NCBI RefSeq assembly: GCF_900101785.1
Contig: NZ_LT629688.1
Location: forward strand, 2,170,001 to 2,234,000
Origin: Auraticoccus monumenti
GTDB lineage: Bacteria > Actinomycetota > Actinomycetes > Propionibacteriales > Propionibacteriaceae
Length of the DNA stretch: 64,000 nt
Direction of reading: 5' to 3'
Below, one piece after another: positions 14,901 through 23,571 of this stretch. The notes under the pieces are model-generated. The model saw nothing but the letters and a program-made list of their open reading frames with translations, was not told where the DNA came from and made no database searches. A program made the translations under genes and the position numbers. Positions within the stretch are counted from its first letter, which is position 1. Every line of letters begins with the position of its first letter.

Positions 14901-17471
14901 TCAGAGACGCGGGTCGACCGGCTCGGACTCCAGCGCGAGGACGGCGAAGACGGCCTCGTGCACCCGCCACAGCGGCTCGCCCTCGGTGAGCCGGCACAGC
15001 GCCTCCAGACCCAGCGCGTGCTCGCGCAGGGCCAGGCTCCGCTTGTGCTGCAGCGTCCGGTGGCGCAGCCGCTCCATCGTGGCCGGGTCGGTGTGGTCGG
15101 GGCCGTAGACCAGCCGCAGGTACTCCCGTCCCCGGACCTTGAGGCCCGGCTGGACCAGGGAGCGCCCGGTCCGGACGAGGCCGGCGTACGGCTTGACCAC
15201 CATGCCCTCGCCGCCCGCGGCGGTCAGCTCCTCCCACCAGCGGGTGGCGGCCTCGACGGATGCCGGGTCGTCGGTGTGCACCTCGACCCGGCCCGTGGTG
15301 CGGAACAGCGTCGGGTCGGAGGCCACCAGCCGGTCGGCGAGGGCGAGGTGCCAGCCGTGGTCGCGCTCGTGGTGGGCCGCGCCCTCGCTGGCCAGCACCT
15401 GGAAGGGCGCCAGCTGCACCCCGTCCAGACCGTCCACCTCCCAGCAGTAGCGGCGGTAGGCCGCGGTGAAGGCGGTGGCCCTCGCCGCGCGGGCCGAGGT
15501 CCGGGCCAGCAGCGCCCCGACGTCGGCGCCGCGTCCGGCGGCGGCCTGCAACCCGGCCAGCGCCGGTGGGAACGCGGCACGGGCCGCCGCCCCGACGGCG
15601 GCGTACTGGTCGCGCAGCAGCCCTCTCGCCTTGGCCGACCAGGGCAGCAGCTCGGCGTCCAGCAGCAGCCAGTCCGTCCCGAGCTCCTCCCACAGCCCGG
15701 CGGCCCCGACCGCGGCCCGGACGCGTCCCAGCAGCTCCCCGGTGGTGGTCGGGTCGAAGAAGGACCGGCCGGTGCGGGTCCACACCGCGCCGGTGCGCCC
15801 GTCGGGGTCGCCGAAGCGGCGTCGGGCCGCGTCGGCGTCGGCGCACACCAGCACGACCGCCCGCGAGCCCATGTGCTTCTCCTCGCACAGCAGGTGGGTG
15901 ACGCCCTCGCCGGCGTAGTGGCTGAAGGCCTCGGCCGGGTGCTCCAGGTGGTCCGGCAGCGCCGAGGTGGCCACCGGGGACATGGTCGGGGGCAGCCAGG
16001 GCAGCCACCGCGGGTGCAGGGCGAAGCGGCTCACCACCTCCAGCGCCGCGCGGGCGTTGGCCTCGCGCACGCTGATCCGGCCCAGGAAGCGGGTGCGCAC
16101 GCCGGACCCCTGCCCCTCCACCAGCACGTCGGAGAGGGACAGCTGGTCGGGGTCGCGCTCGGGTGGGGCCTCGGGTGCCAGCGGGCGGACCGGTGCGTAG
16201 TGCTCGCGCTCGGCCGGCACCGAGACCAGCTCCCGCTCCGGGTAGCGCAGCGCGGACAACCGTCCGCCGAAGACGCAGCCGGTGTCGAGGCAGAGGGTGC
16301 CGTTGACCCACTCGGTCTCGGCGGTGGGCGTGTGGCCGTAGAGCACCGTCGCGCGCCCGCGGTAGTCCCGGGCCCAGGGCAGCCGGACGGGCAGCCCGTA
16401 CTCGTCGGACTCCCCGGTGGTGTCGCCGTAGAGGGCGAAGGCGCGGACCCGCCCGGACGCGCGTCCGTGGTAGGCCTCCTTGAGCCCGGCGTGGGCGACC
16501 ACCAGACGACCGGCGTCGAGCAGGTGGTGGCTGACCAGCCGGTCGCACCAGGCGCGCACCTGCTCGGTGAACTCCGGCCCCTCCGCCTCGAGCTCGCTGA
16601 GGGTGCCGGCCAGCCCGTGCGACGGCGTCACCTGTCGGCGGGACAGGGCGCGAACCAGCTTGGCCTCGTGGTTGCCGCTGACGCAGAGCGCGTGCCCGGC
16701 CGCGTGCATGCCCATCACCAGCCGCAGCACCCCGGCGCTGTCCGGGCCGCGGTCGACCAGGTCCCCGACGAAGACGGCGGTGCGACCGCTCGGCGGCACC
16801 GCGTCGACCGGACGTCCCTGCTCGTCGCGGACCAGGCGGTAGCCCAGCGTCTGCAGCAGGGTCTCCAGCTCGGCGCGGCAGCCGTGCACGTCGCCGACGA
16901 CGTCGAAGGGTCCGGTGCGGTCGCGGAGGTCGTTGCGCAGCGGCTCGCGGACCACGACGTCACGTCCGGCCTGCTCCTCGTCCAGCACGTGCACGGTGCG
17001 GAAGCCCTCGCGCCGCAGTCCCCCCAGCCCGCGGCGCAGCTGGGAGCGCTGGCGCCGGACCACGTGGTCGCCGAAGTCGCGCTCGGGACGCTCGCGGTTG
17101 CGGGCGAGAGCCAGCCGCTCGGGGACGTCCAGCACGATGGCCACCGGTAGCACGTCGTGGTCACGGGCCAGCGCGACCAGCTGGCGGCGGGCGTCGGGCT
17201 GGACGTTGGTGGCGTCGACGACGGTCAGCAGACCGCGCCGCAGCCGGAGACCGACGAGGTGGTGCAGCAGGTCGAAGGCGTCCCCGGTGGCGTCCTGGTC
17301 GGTCGGGTCGTTGGCCACCAGCCCGCGGCACTCGTCGCTGGAGACGGTCTCGTAGGGCGCGAAGCAGCGGGCGGCGAAGGTCGACTTGCCCGAGCCGGAG
17401 ACGCCGACCAGCACCACCAGCGACACCTCGGGCACCGGCAGCCGGCGCGGGGTGACGTCCTCCTCGCTCAT
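14901..17471 (-). CDS. pnkp: Bacterial polynucleotide kinase-phosphatase-ligase Pnkp (RNA repair)
   Basis: The 856-residue protein has three modules. The first is a 5'-OH polynucleotide kinase with P-loop GVSGSGKST at residues 23-31. The second is a calcineurin-like 2',3'-phosphatase (DVVGDVHGC, GDLVDRGPDS, GNHEAK; about 185-470). The third is a C-terminal adenylyltransferase/ligase with the nucleotidyl Lys in the EEKHMGSRAVV motif. With Hen1 it heals and seals tRNAs cut by ribotoxins. It overlaps hen1 by 4 bp (ATGA), so the two are translated together. Length and domains match the known bacterial enzyme. Confidence 0.95.
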   Translation of the reverse strand: MSEEDVTPRRLPVPEVSLVVLVGVSGSGKSTFAARCFAPYETVSSDECRGLVANDPTDQDATGDAFDLLHHLVGLRLRRGLLTVVDATNVQPDARRQLVALARDHDVLPVAIVLDVPERLALARNRERPERDFGDHVVRRQRSQLRRGLGGLRREGFRTVHVLDEEQAGRDVVVREPLRNDLRDRTGPFDVVGDVHGCRAELETLLQTLGYRLVRDEQGRPVDAVPPSGRTAVFVGDLVDRGPDSAGVLRLVMGMHAAGHALCVSGNHEAKLVRALSRRQVTPSHGLAGTLSELEAEGPEFTEQVRAWCDRLVSHHLLDAGRLVVAHAGLKEAYHGRASGRVRAFALYGDTTGESDEYGLPVRLPWARDYRGRATVLYGHTPTAETEWVNGTLCLDTGCVFGGRLSALRYPERELVSVPAEREHYAPVRPLAPEAPPERDPDQLSLSDVLVEGQGSGVRTRFLGRISVREANARAALEVVSRFALHPRWLPWLPPTMSPVATSALPDHLEHPAEAFSHYAGEGVTHLLCEEKHMGSRAVVLVCADADAARRRFGDPDGRTGAVWTRTGRSFFDPTTTGELLGRVRAAVGAAGLWEELGTDWLLLDAELLPWSAKARGLLRDQYAAVGAAARAAFPPALAGLQAAAGRGADVGALLARTSARAARATAFTAAYRRYCWEVDGLDGVQLAPFQVLASEGAAHHERDHGWHLALADRLVASDPTLFRTTGRVEVHTDDPASVEAATRWWEELTAAGGEGMVVKPYAGLVRTGRSLVQPGLKVRGREYLRLVYGPDHTDPATMERLRHRTLQHKRSLALREHALGLEALCRLTEGEPLWRVHEAVFAVLALESEPVDPRL

Positions 17472-18883
17472 CGCACGTCCTCCCCGTCGGTGCGGGTGAG
17501 CACGGCGAGCTGGGTGGGCGCGCCGAGGTCGGGGTCGGACTCGCCGATGCCGGACGTCCGGACCGTGTAGCCGTGGCGGGCGCCCACCTCGGCGCACCAG
17601 CCCTCGAGCTCGGCCCGGGTCCACTCGAAGCGGTGGTCGGGGTGGCGCAGGGCGCCGGGGGCGAGCCGCTCGTAGCGGACGTTGTACTCCGCGTTCGGGG
17701 TGGTCACCAGCACGTGCCGCGGGCGGGCGTGCCCGAGGACGGCGGACTCCAGCGAGGGCAGCCGGTCGGGGTCGAGGTGCTCGACCACCTCCATCAGCAC
17801 GACGGCGTCGTAGCCGAGCAGCCGGTCGTCGCGGTAGGTGGCCGAGCCCTGCAGCAGGCGGAGCCGGTCGCGCTGCCGCTCCGGCATCCGGTCCAGCCGG
17901 AGCCGCCGGCCTGCGATCTCGAGCTCGCGGGCCGACACGTCCACGCCCACCACCTCACCGATCGAGGGGGTGGCCAGCAGACGGCGCAGCAGGGCACCGG
18001 GCCCGCAGCCGAGGTCGACCACCCGCTGCACACCGAGGGCCTCGAGCTCGGCGACCACCGCGTCGTGGCGCTGGACGTTGAGCGGGCTGGGCGGCGCCTC
18101 CGCCTCCTCCTCGACGACCGGCTCCTCCTCGGGCTGGTCGTCGGCGGCGCGCAGCCGGTCCACGGCGGTGGTGACCAGGCTGCGGCGGTGGGCCAGGTAG
18201 CGCTGGACGATCAGCTGCTGCTCGGGGTGCTGCTCGAGCCAGCCGGTGCCGGCCCGCAGCAGCTTCTCCACCTCGTCCTCGCCGACCCAGTAGTGCTTGG
18301 AGCCGTCGAGGACCGGCAGCATCACGTAGAGGTGGGTGAGGGCGGCGGCCGGGGTGTGGGTGCCGGTCAGGGTGGCCGACACGGTGCGGGAGTCCCCCCA
18401 GCCGGGGATCTCGGGGTCGAGGGGCTCGGTGCGCGTGGTGACCTCCCACCCGAGCGGCTCGAACAGCCGGTGCACCAGCTCCGCCCCACCGCGGCTCCGC
18501 AGCGAGGGCACGGTCAGCTCCAGCGGCAGCGCGACCCCCTCGAGCTCGGGACGTGCGGTGCAGCGGCCGCGCATGGCGGTGCCGAACACCTGCTTGAGGG
18601 CGACCGCGAGCAGCGAGCCGGCGGTGTAGGGACGGTCGTTGACGTACTGGCCGAGGGCGAACCCGTCGGCGCGGAAGGTCCGCGCCTGCACCAGGGCCAC
18701 CGGGTCGACCTCGAGCAGCACCGCGGCCGTGCACCGGTCGGTGGTCGCCTCGGGGTAGAAGACGTGCGCCGTGCCCCAGCCGACGGGGAAGACGCCGACC
18801 CGCTCGGGGTGCTTGTGCAGCAGGTAGCCGAGATCGGTGGCCGGGCTCGCCGTCGAGGTGATGGTCAGGTACACCCGGGCCAT
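17468..18883 (-). CDS. hen1: 3'-terminal RNA ribose 2'-O-methyltransferase Hen1
   Basis: The 471-residue protein has the bacterial Hen1 N-terminal domain (DLGYLLHKHP near residue 15), which activates the Pnkp ligase. Its C-terminal SAM methyltransferase has VDLGCGPGALL and the metal-site motif EVVEHLDPDRL with a following His. Methylating the 3'-terminal ribose before sealing makes the repaired RNA resistant to renewed cleavage at that site. ATG 18883 matches the family N-terminus; the frame is open for 53 more codons without similarity. It is the first gene of the hen1-pnkp pair. Confidence 0.95.
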   Translation of the reverse strand: MARVYLTITSTASPATDLGYLLHKHPERVGVFPVGWGTAHVFYPEATTDRCTAAVLLEVDPVALVQARTFRADGFALGQYVNDRPYTAGSLLAVALKQVFGTAMRGRCTARPELEGVALPLELTVPSLRSRGGAELVHRLFEPLGWEVTTRTEPLDPEIPGWGDSRTVSATLTGTHTPAAALTHLYVMLPVLDGSKHYWVGEDEVEKLLRAGTGWLEQHPEQQLIVQRYLAHRRSLVTTAVDRLRAADDQPEEEPVVEEEAEAPPSPLNVQRHDAVVAELEALGVQRVVDLGCGPGALLRRLLATPSIGEVVGVDVSARELEIAGRRLRLDRMPERQRDRLRLLQGSATYRDDRLLGYDAVVLMEVVEHLDPDRLPSLESAVLGHARPRHVLVTTPNAEYNVRYERLAPGALRHPDHRFEWTRAELEGWCAEVGARHGYTVRTSGIGESDPDLGAPTQLAVLTRTDGEDVR

Positions 18884-19007
18884 CCTGCCCCAGCCCCGTG
18901 CCGCCCCCGCCGGCTTTTCCTCAGGCCCGTCCCCGTCCTCCGGCGGCGCCAGAGGACGACGTCCTGCCGCGACTACGCGGCGAGATGTCGGAGGTTGGCG
19001 CCCGAGG

Positions 19008-19817
19008 TCAGCGACGGGCTGGTTGAGCGAGCACCGCCTCACGGAAGAAGGCGTCGATCACGGCTCGTCGGGGTGCCGGGTCGACGGGTGGCCCGGCCGC
19101 AGCCAGCAGCTCCTCGGCTCGATCCAGCTCGTCGAGCACGAGGGCGACAACCGACGAGGGAACGGGTCCACGGCCCAGCTCCCTGGTGCGCCCCTTCAAC
19201 GTCACGAGCTCGTCCACCACGCGCACCGCCTGGTGCGGCAGATCGCCCTCGCCGACCAGGGTCGGCAGGTCCATCGGCGGGGTGGGTGAGCCGTGCAGTC
19301 GGAGCCAACGCAGGGTCAGGGCAGGTCGCAGCGCGTAGAACAGCTTCTTGAGGGACGCGTCGTCGAGGTTGCTCGGCCAGTTGCTGCGTGCGACGTGCAG
19401 GTGGTGCCTGCGGAGGGTCGACAACTCCACGACCGTGTCAGCCAGGTCCAGCAGGGCGTCGCGGAAGGTCAGGTCCCCGCGGTAGACCAACGGCGAACGC
19501 AACCACTCGACGAGGGTCGCGTTGCCGCGCTCGAGCAACCGCAGCGCCTTGGCCAGATCCCACCCGTTGACGTCCAGCACGGCGTCCAGCGGCGTCTCGA
19601 TCACGTCCCGGGCGGGCCACAGCGAGAGGTAGTCCTCGACGGGTCGGCGGTAGAGGAAGCGGCAGTCGTAGTCACTGTCCGGCGAGGGGAATCCCCAGGC
19701 GCGGCTGCCGCTCTCGACCGCCCAGAGCACCTGGACACCCTCCTCGGCCAGGGCATCCAGGCGGGCGTCGATCAGGCTGACCACAGCGGTGTCCATGCTC
19801 GGATCGAGGGAGCGCAC
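19008..19817 (-). CDS. RlaP-like nucleotidyltransferase (DNA polymerase beta superfamily)
   Basis: The 269-residue protein has the motif GSRAWGFPSPDSDYDCRF, the metal- and nucleotide-binding signature of the PF10127/COG3541 family. That family has been linked to RNA repair gene neighbourhoods. It stands 124 bp upstream of hen1 on the same strand. GTG 19817 is chosen because GGAGG lies 5 nt before it; ATG 19829 and ATG 19796 are alternatives. The role is presumably addition of nucleotides to damaged RNA ends, but this is inferred from context only. Confidence 0.82.
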   Translation of the reverse strand: MRSLDPSMDTAVVSLIDARLDALAEEGVQVLWAVESGSRAWGFPSPDSDYDCRFLYRRPVEDYLSLWPARDVIETPLDAVLDVNGWDLAKALRLLERGNATLVEWLRSPLVYRGDLTFRDALLDLADTVVELSTLRRHHLHVARSNWPSNLDDASLKKLFYALRPALTLRWLRLHGSPTPPMDLPTLVGEGDLPHQAVRVVDELVTLKGRTRELGRGPVPSSVVALVLDELDRAEELLAAAGPPVDPAPRRAVIDAFFREAVLAQPARR

Positions 19818-19887
19818 GATGACCTCCATGAGTCGGGGAGGCACAGCCTGCCCGTGTGCCGGCCCCCGTGTCAGCCCGGTTGTGCTC

Positions 19888-20679
19888 TCACTCCGGGGGG
19901 AGGATCTGCCCGATCGGCTCCTGCTTCTCGGCCTGGAAGCGGTCCTCGGTGCGGCCATACGCCCAGTAGCCCGACAGGCTGACCGCGGAGCGGGGGAGAG
20001 CGCGCTGGGTGAAGAAGACGTCGCGCAGCTGCTTCATGGCCTCCCGCTCGCCGTGGGCGAAGACGTCCACCGGGGTGCCGGCGGCCGGCCAGTCCAGGGC
20101 CGTGACGGCCGCGGGCAGCAGGCTGACCGCGCCGGCCTCGACGCCCCGTCGGTGCAACCAGGTCAGGCGGACGCCGGGCGGCGGGGTGGGGGCGACCTCG
20201 TCGGCGGGGCTGTCCACCTCGATCACCACCTCGCCGCGGGCGTCGGCGGGCAGTGCCTCCACCGCGGAGCTGATCGCGGGGATCGCGGTGTCGTCGCCGA
20301 CCAGCAGGTACCAGTCCGCCTCGGGGGAGGGCGACCAGGCGCCACCCGCACCGACCATGCTCAGCGTGTCCCCGGGCCGGGCGGAGAGGGCCCACGGGGC
20401 GGCCAGCCCGGCGTCGCCGTGGGTGATGAAGTCCAGCGTGATCGTGCCGGCGGTGGTGTCCCAGTGGCGGACGGTGTAGGTCCGGGTGACCGACGGCTCC
20501 TCCGGCACCGGGGTGAAGTGCAGCTTGACGTACTTGTCGGTGTGCCCGTTGTGGCGCAGCAGCTCGATCTCCTCCCCGCCGAGCACGACCCGCACCAGGT
20601 GCGGGGCCAGCTGCTCGGTGGACTGGACGGTCAGGGTGGCCACGGCGCGCTGGGGGCGGGCTGGTCGGTCGGCAGGCAT
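19888..20679 (-). CDS. Siderophore-interacting protein (flavin-dependent ferric reductase)
   Basis: The 263-residue protein is of the ViuB/SIP family, which reduces ferric siderophores in the cytoplasm using FAD and NAD(P)H. The FAD-binding motif RTYTVRHWD lies at about residues 65-73. The C-terminal NAD(P)H-site motif GYWAYGRTEDRFQAEK is typical. ATG 20679 stands 7 nt after a TAGGAT -10 box, so the mRNA is probably leaderless. An iron-box-like palindrome lies just upstream. No siderophore uptake genes are adjacent. Confidence 0.92.
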   Translation of the reverse strand: MPADRPARPQRAVATLTVQSTEQLAPHLVRVVLGGEEIELLRHNGHTDKYVKLHFTPVPEEPSVTRTYTVRHWDTTAGTITLDFITHGDAGLAAPWALSARPGDTLSMVGAGGAWSPSPEADWYLLVGDDTAIPAISSAVEALPADARGEVVIEVDSPADEVAPTPPPGVRLTWLHRRGVEAGAVSLLPAAVTALDWPAAGTPVDVFAHGEREAMKQLRDVFFTQRALPRSAVSLSGYWAYGRTEDRFQAEKQEPIGQILPPE

Positions 20680-20686
20680 GTGGGCG

Positions 20687-20692
20687 ATCCTA
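20687..20692 (-). promoter_or_regulatory. Leaderless -10 box for the SIP gene
   Basis: On the minus strand TAGGAT is followed by 7 nt and then ATG 20679. It is next to the iron-box-like site, so a bound repressor would cover the promoter. Confidence 0.5.
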
Positions 20693-20696
20693 CAGG

Positions 20697-20715
20697 CGTG
20701 GTGAGGCTGTCCTAA
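20697..20715. promoter_or_regulatory. Candidate IdeR/DtxR iron box
   Basis: The site CGTGGTGAGGCTGTCCTAA matches 13 of 19 positions of the DtxR/IdeR consensus TTAGGTTAGGCTAACCTAA, best in the core AGGCT and the right arm CCTAA. It sits over the -35 area of the SIP promoter, where an iron-bound repressor would act. Confidence 0.5.
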
Positions 20716-20770
20716 CTTCTGACGGCGGTTGACACCAGTCGGTGAGCTGCGATGTCATCGCCTTGTGACG

Positions 20771-21145
20771 ATGAATACCGCGGACACGATCGAGCAGGTC
20801 GACGAGCTCACCGAGGGGGACGCCCGGGCGGCCGTCGCCCTGTTCCAGAGCCTGGCCGACCCGGCCCGGCTGACCATCCTGCGCCACCTGGCGCTGGGGG
20901 AGCACCGGGTGGTCGACCTGACCGCCCACCTCGGTCTGGCCCAGAGCACCACCTCGGCCCACCTGGCCTGCCTGCGTGACTGCGGGCTGGTCACCGCCCG
21001 CACCGTGGGCCGCGCCTCCTTCTACTCCCTCGCCGTCCCCGACGCGCTGATGGACGTCCTCGCCGCGGCCGAGCGGCTGCTGGCGGTCACCGGCGACGCG
21101 GTGACCCTGTGCCCGACGGCGGGGGCCGGGCGGGCCGCGGGATGA
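20771..21145 (+). CDS. ArsR/SmtB-family metal sensor, CmtR-like
   Basis: The 124-residue winged-helix repressor has LADPARLTILRHL, then a recognition helix around AQSTTSAHLACL. Cys67 and Cys71 lie in that helix and Cys114 near the C-terminus, a spacing close to the Cys57/Cys61/Cys102 cadmium/lead site of M. tuberculosis CmtR. The start ATG 20771 follows an alternative GTG at 20765. The stop overlaps the CDF exporter start (ATGA), so sensor and pump are co-translated. TTGACA at 20729-20734 is a possible -35. Confidence 0.88.
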   Translation: MNTADTIEQVDELTEGDARAAVALFQSLADPARLTILRHLALGEHRVVDLTAHLGLAQSTTSAHLACLRDCGLVTARTVGRASFYSLAVPDALMDVLAAAERLLAVTGDAVTLCPTAGAGRAAG

Positions 21146-22059
21146 GCGGGCACTCCCACGCCCATGCGCCCACCGCCACCGGGCGGCACCGGCGTCGGCT
21201 GGTGATCGCGCTGGTGCTGACGGCCTCGGTCTTCCTGGTGCAGCTGGTGGGCGGGCTGGCCTCGGGGTCGCTGGCCCTGCTGGCCGACGCCGGGCACGTG
21301 CTCATCGACTCCACCGGTCTGCTGGTGGCCCTGGTTGCCGCCGGGCTGGCCACCCGGCCGGCGACCGCGGCCCGGACGTTCGGGCTGCAGCGGGTGGAGG
21401 TGCTGGCCGCGCTGGTCAACGGGCTGCTGCTGGTCGGGATCGCCGTGTGGGTGCTGGTCCGGGCGGTCGACCGCTGGGACGAGCCGGTGCAGATCTCCAC
21501 CCCGGTGATGCTCGGGGCGGCCGTCGTGGGTGGGCTGGCCAACCTGGCGGCGCTGCTGGTGCTGCGGGGCGCCAAGGACGAGAGCCTCAACCTCCGCGGT
21601 GCCTACCTGGAGGTGCTGGGGGACCTGCTCGGGTCCGCGGCGGTGGTGGTCGCCGCCGTCGTCATCGCGCTGACCGGGTTCACCCGGGCCGACACCCTGG
21701 CCTCGTTGGCCATCGTGGCCCTGGTGGTCCCGCGGGCGTGGTCGCTGCTGCGCGAGGTGGTGGACGTCCTGCTGGAGGCGACGCCGCGCGGCGTCGACCT
21801 GGCCGAGGTGCGGCGCCACATCCGCGAGGTGCCCGGGGTGGTGGACGTGCACGACCTGCATGCGTGGACCATCACCAGCGGCGTGCCGGTGCTGTCGGCG
21901 CACGTGGTGGTGGACGCGGAGTGCATCGAGGACGGGCGGACCGGGGTGGTGCTGGACCGGCTGGGGGAGTGCCTCGGTGAGGACTTCGACATCGAGCACT
22001 GCACCTTCCAGCTCGAACCGGTGGGCCACCGCGCCCACGAGTCGGTGCACCATGCCTAG
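21142..22059 (+). CDS. CDF-family heavy-metal cation exporter
   Basis: The 305-residue protein has a His-rich N-terminus (HSHAHAP), six membrane helices and a cytoplasmic ferredoxin-like tail (about residues 215-290). The transport site motif in helix 2 is His52-x3-Asp56 (GHVLID). In helix 5 it is Glu157-x3-Asp161 (EVLGD), where many zinc CDFs have His. It uses proton exchange to export Zn, Cd or similar ions. Coupling to a CmtR-like sensor suggests Cd/Pb/Zn resistance. Confidence 0.92.
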   Translation: MSGHSHAHAPTATGRHRRRLVIALVLTASVFLVQLVGGLASGSLALLADAGHVLIDSTGLLVALVAAGLATRPATAARTFGLQRVEVLAALVNGLLLVGIAVWVLVRAVDRWDEPVQISTPVMLGAAVVGGLANLAALLVLRGAKDESLNLRGAYLEVLGDLLGSAAVVVAAVVIALTGFTRADTLASLAIVALVVPRAWSLLREVVDVLLEATPRGVDLAEVRRHIREVPGVVDVHDLHAWTITSGVPVLSAHVVVDAECIEDGRTGVVLDRLGECLGEDFDIEHCTFQLEPVGHRAHESVHHA

Positions 22060-22140
22060 GTCCTGACCGGGTAGCGTCGCGGGTGGAGAGCCGGGAAGCC
22101 TGGTCGGCGCGTGTGTGGTCCGCGTCCTGAGGAGGTTCCG

Positions 22141-23490
22141 ATGGTGTCCGACGTCCCTCCGCTCCGCGTCCTGGTCCTCGCCCTCGGGACCCGGGGTGAC
22201 GTCCAGCCCTACGTGGCGCTGTGCCGGGGGCTCATCGAGGCGGGGCACGAGGCGGTGCTGGGTGCGCCGTCCGGCTTCCGGGACCTGGCCGAGCCGCACG
22301 GGGTCCCGTTGCTGCCGGTGGGTGACGAGATGCTGCAGCTGATGCAGCAGGCGATGCCTCAGATGAGTGGTCCGCGCGAGGCGGGGAGACTGATCCGGCA
22401 GATGACCGCTGCGATGAAGGTGTCCCTGCAGCAGCAGTGGGAGGCCGCTCGCGCCTTCGCGCCCACCCTGGTCGTGGCCCATCCCAAGGCCCTCGGTGGT
22501 CTCCACATCGCCGAACATCTCGACGTCCCGTTCGTGGTGTCGCTGCCGCTGCCGTTCCTCACCCCGACCGAGGCCTTCCCCATCCCCTTCCTCACCCGGA
22601 CCCTGTCGGGTCGTGTCAACCGGTGGACCTACCAGCTGAACCGGTTCCCCGCCGTCGCCTACGGCGCGATGATCAACCAGTTCCGCACCGAGACCCTCGG
22701 GCTCCGGCGGATGAGCCGGATCAGCAGCTACCTGGTGACGGCCGACGGGTCCCCGGTCCCGGTGCTGTACTGCTACAGCCGCCACGTCCTCCCGGTGCCC
22801 ACGGACTTCCCTCCGCACGCCCACGTCACCGGCTACTGGTTCCTCGACGCCGCCGAGGACTGGACACCCCCGGGACGGCTCGCCCGCTTCCTGGACCCCG
22901 ACCCCAGGACCAGGCAGGACCCGGTCGTGTACATCGGGTTCGGCAGCATGGGCTTCGGCCGGGACGCCGCGCAGCGCGGCGAGCAGATCGTCCGAGCCGT
23001 GCACCAGGCAGGGGTGCGTGCCGTGGTGGCACGCGGGTGGGGAGGGGTCGACACCGCGCGCGACGGCAGCCCACTGACGTCGGACCGGGTGCTGACGATC
23101 GACGCCGCCCCGCACAGCTGGCTCTTCGACCGCGTCGACGCCGTCGTCCACCACGGCGGAGCCGGCAGCACGGCAGCGGGGCTGCGCGCCAGCCGGCCGT
23201 CGCTGGTCTGCCCCTTCCTGGGGGACCAGCCGTTCTGGGGCCAGCGGGTCGCCCAGCTGGGTGCGGGACCGGAGCCGTTGCCGCACCGCGCGCTCACCGC
23301 CGACCGCCTCGCCGAACGGCTGACCGCGCTGGTGCACGAGCCGCGGTACGCGCACCGTGCGCAGGAGCTGGGGGAGCGGCTCCGCGACGAGGACGGCGTC
23401 GGCAACGCGGTCGCCGCTCTCGTCGGCATCCACCGCGACCACCACGCCGGCCGGGGTCATCGCCGGCCCAGCGGCTCAGGCCGCGGGTGA
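22141..23490 (+). CDS. GT1-family (UGT/sterol-glucosyltransferase-like) glycosyltransferase
   Basis: The 449-residue protein has the N-terminal motif LALGTRGDVQPYVAL (about residues 13-27) of the GT1 sterol glucosyltransferase group. The C-terminal donor-sugar site is VHHGGAGSTAAGLRASRPSLVCPFLGDQPFW (split here by residue roles: HHGGAG binds UDP, DQPFW the sugar). It probably glycosylates a small lipophilic molecule such as a polyketide, terpenoid or sterol-like acceptor. ATG 22141 follows GGAGG by 5 nt; TAGCGT at 22072-22077 is a possible -10 box. No biosynthetic cluster surrounds it. Confidence 0.9.
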   Translation: MVSDVPPLRVLVLALGTRGDVQPYVALCRGLIEAGHEAVLGAPSGFRDLAEPHGVPLLPVGDEMLQLMQQAMPQMSGPREAGRLIRQMTAAMKVSLQQQWEAARAFAPTLVVAHPKALGGLHIAEHLDVPFVVSLPLPFLTPTEAFPIPFLTRTLSGRVNRWTYQLNRFPAVAYGAMINQFRTETLGLRRMSRISSYLVTADGSPVPVLYCYSRHVLPVPTDFPPHAHVTGYWFLDAAEDWTPPGRLARFLDPDPRTRQDPVVYIGFGSMGFGRDAAQRGEQIVRAVHQAGVRAVVARGWGGVDTARDGSPLTSDRVLTIDAAPHSWLFDRVDAVVHHGGAGSTAAGLRASRPSLVCPFLGDQPFWGQRVAQLGAGPEPLPHRALTADRLAERLTALVHEPRYAHRAQELGERLRDEDGVGNAVAALVGIHRDHHAGRGHRRPSGSGRG

Positions 23491-23571
23491 GGGGCTCGGA
23501 CGGGCAGAGAGCCACGGCCCCTAGGGGCTGGAGCCCCGGGTGACCGTCCTCGGTGGTGGCGTGTCTTCCTG

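Noticed and set aside
14958-17150. 730-codon open frame opposite pnkp
   Set aside because: Shadow frame; pnkp on the other strand has complete kinase, phosphatase and ligase motifs.
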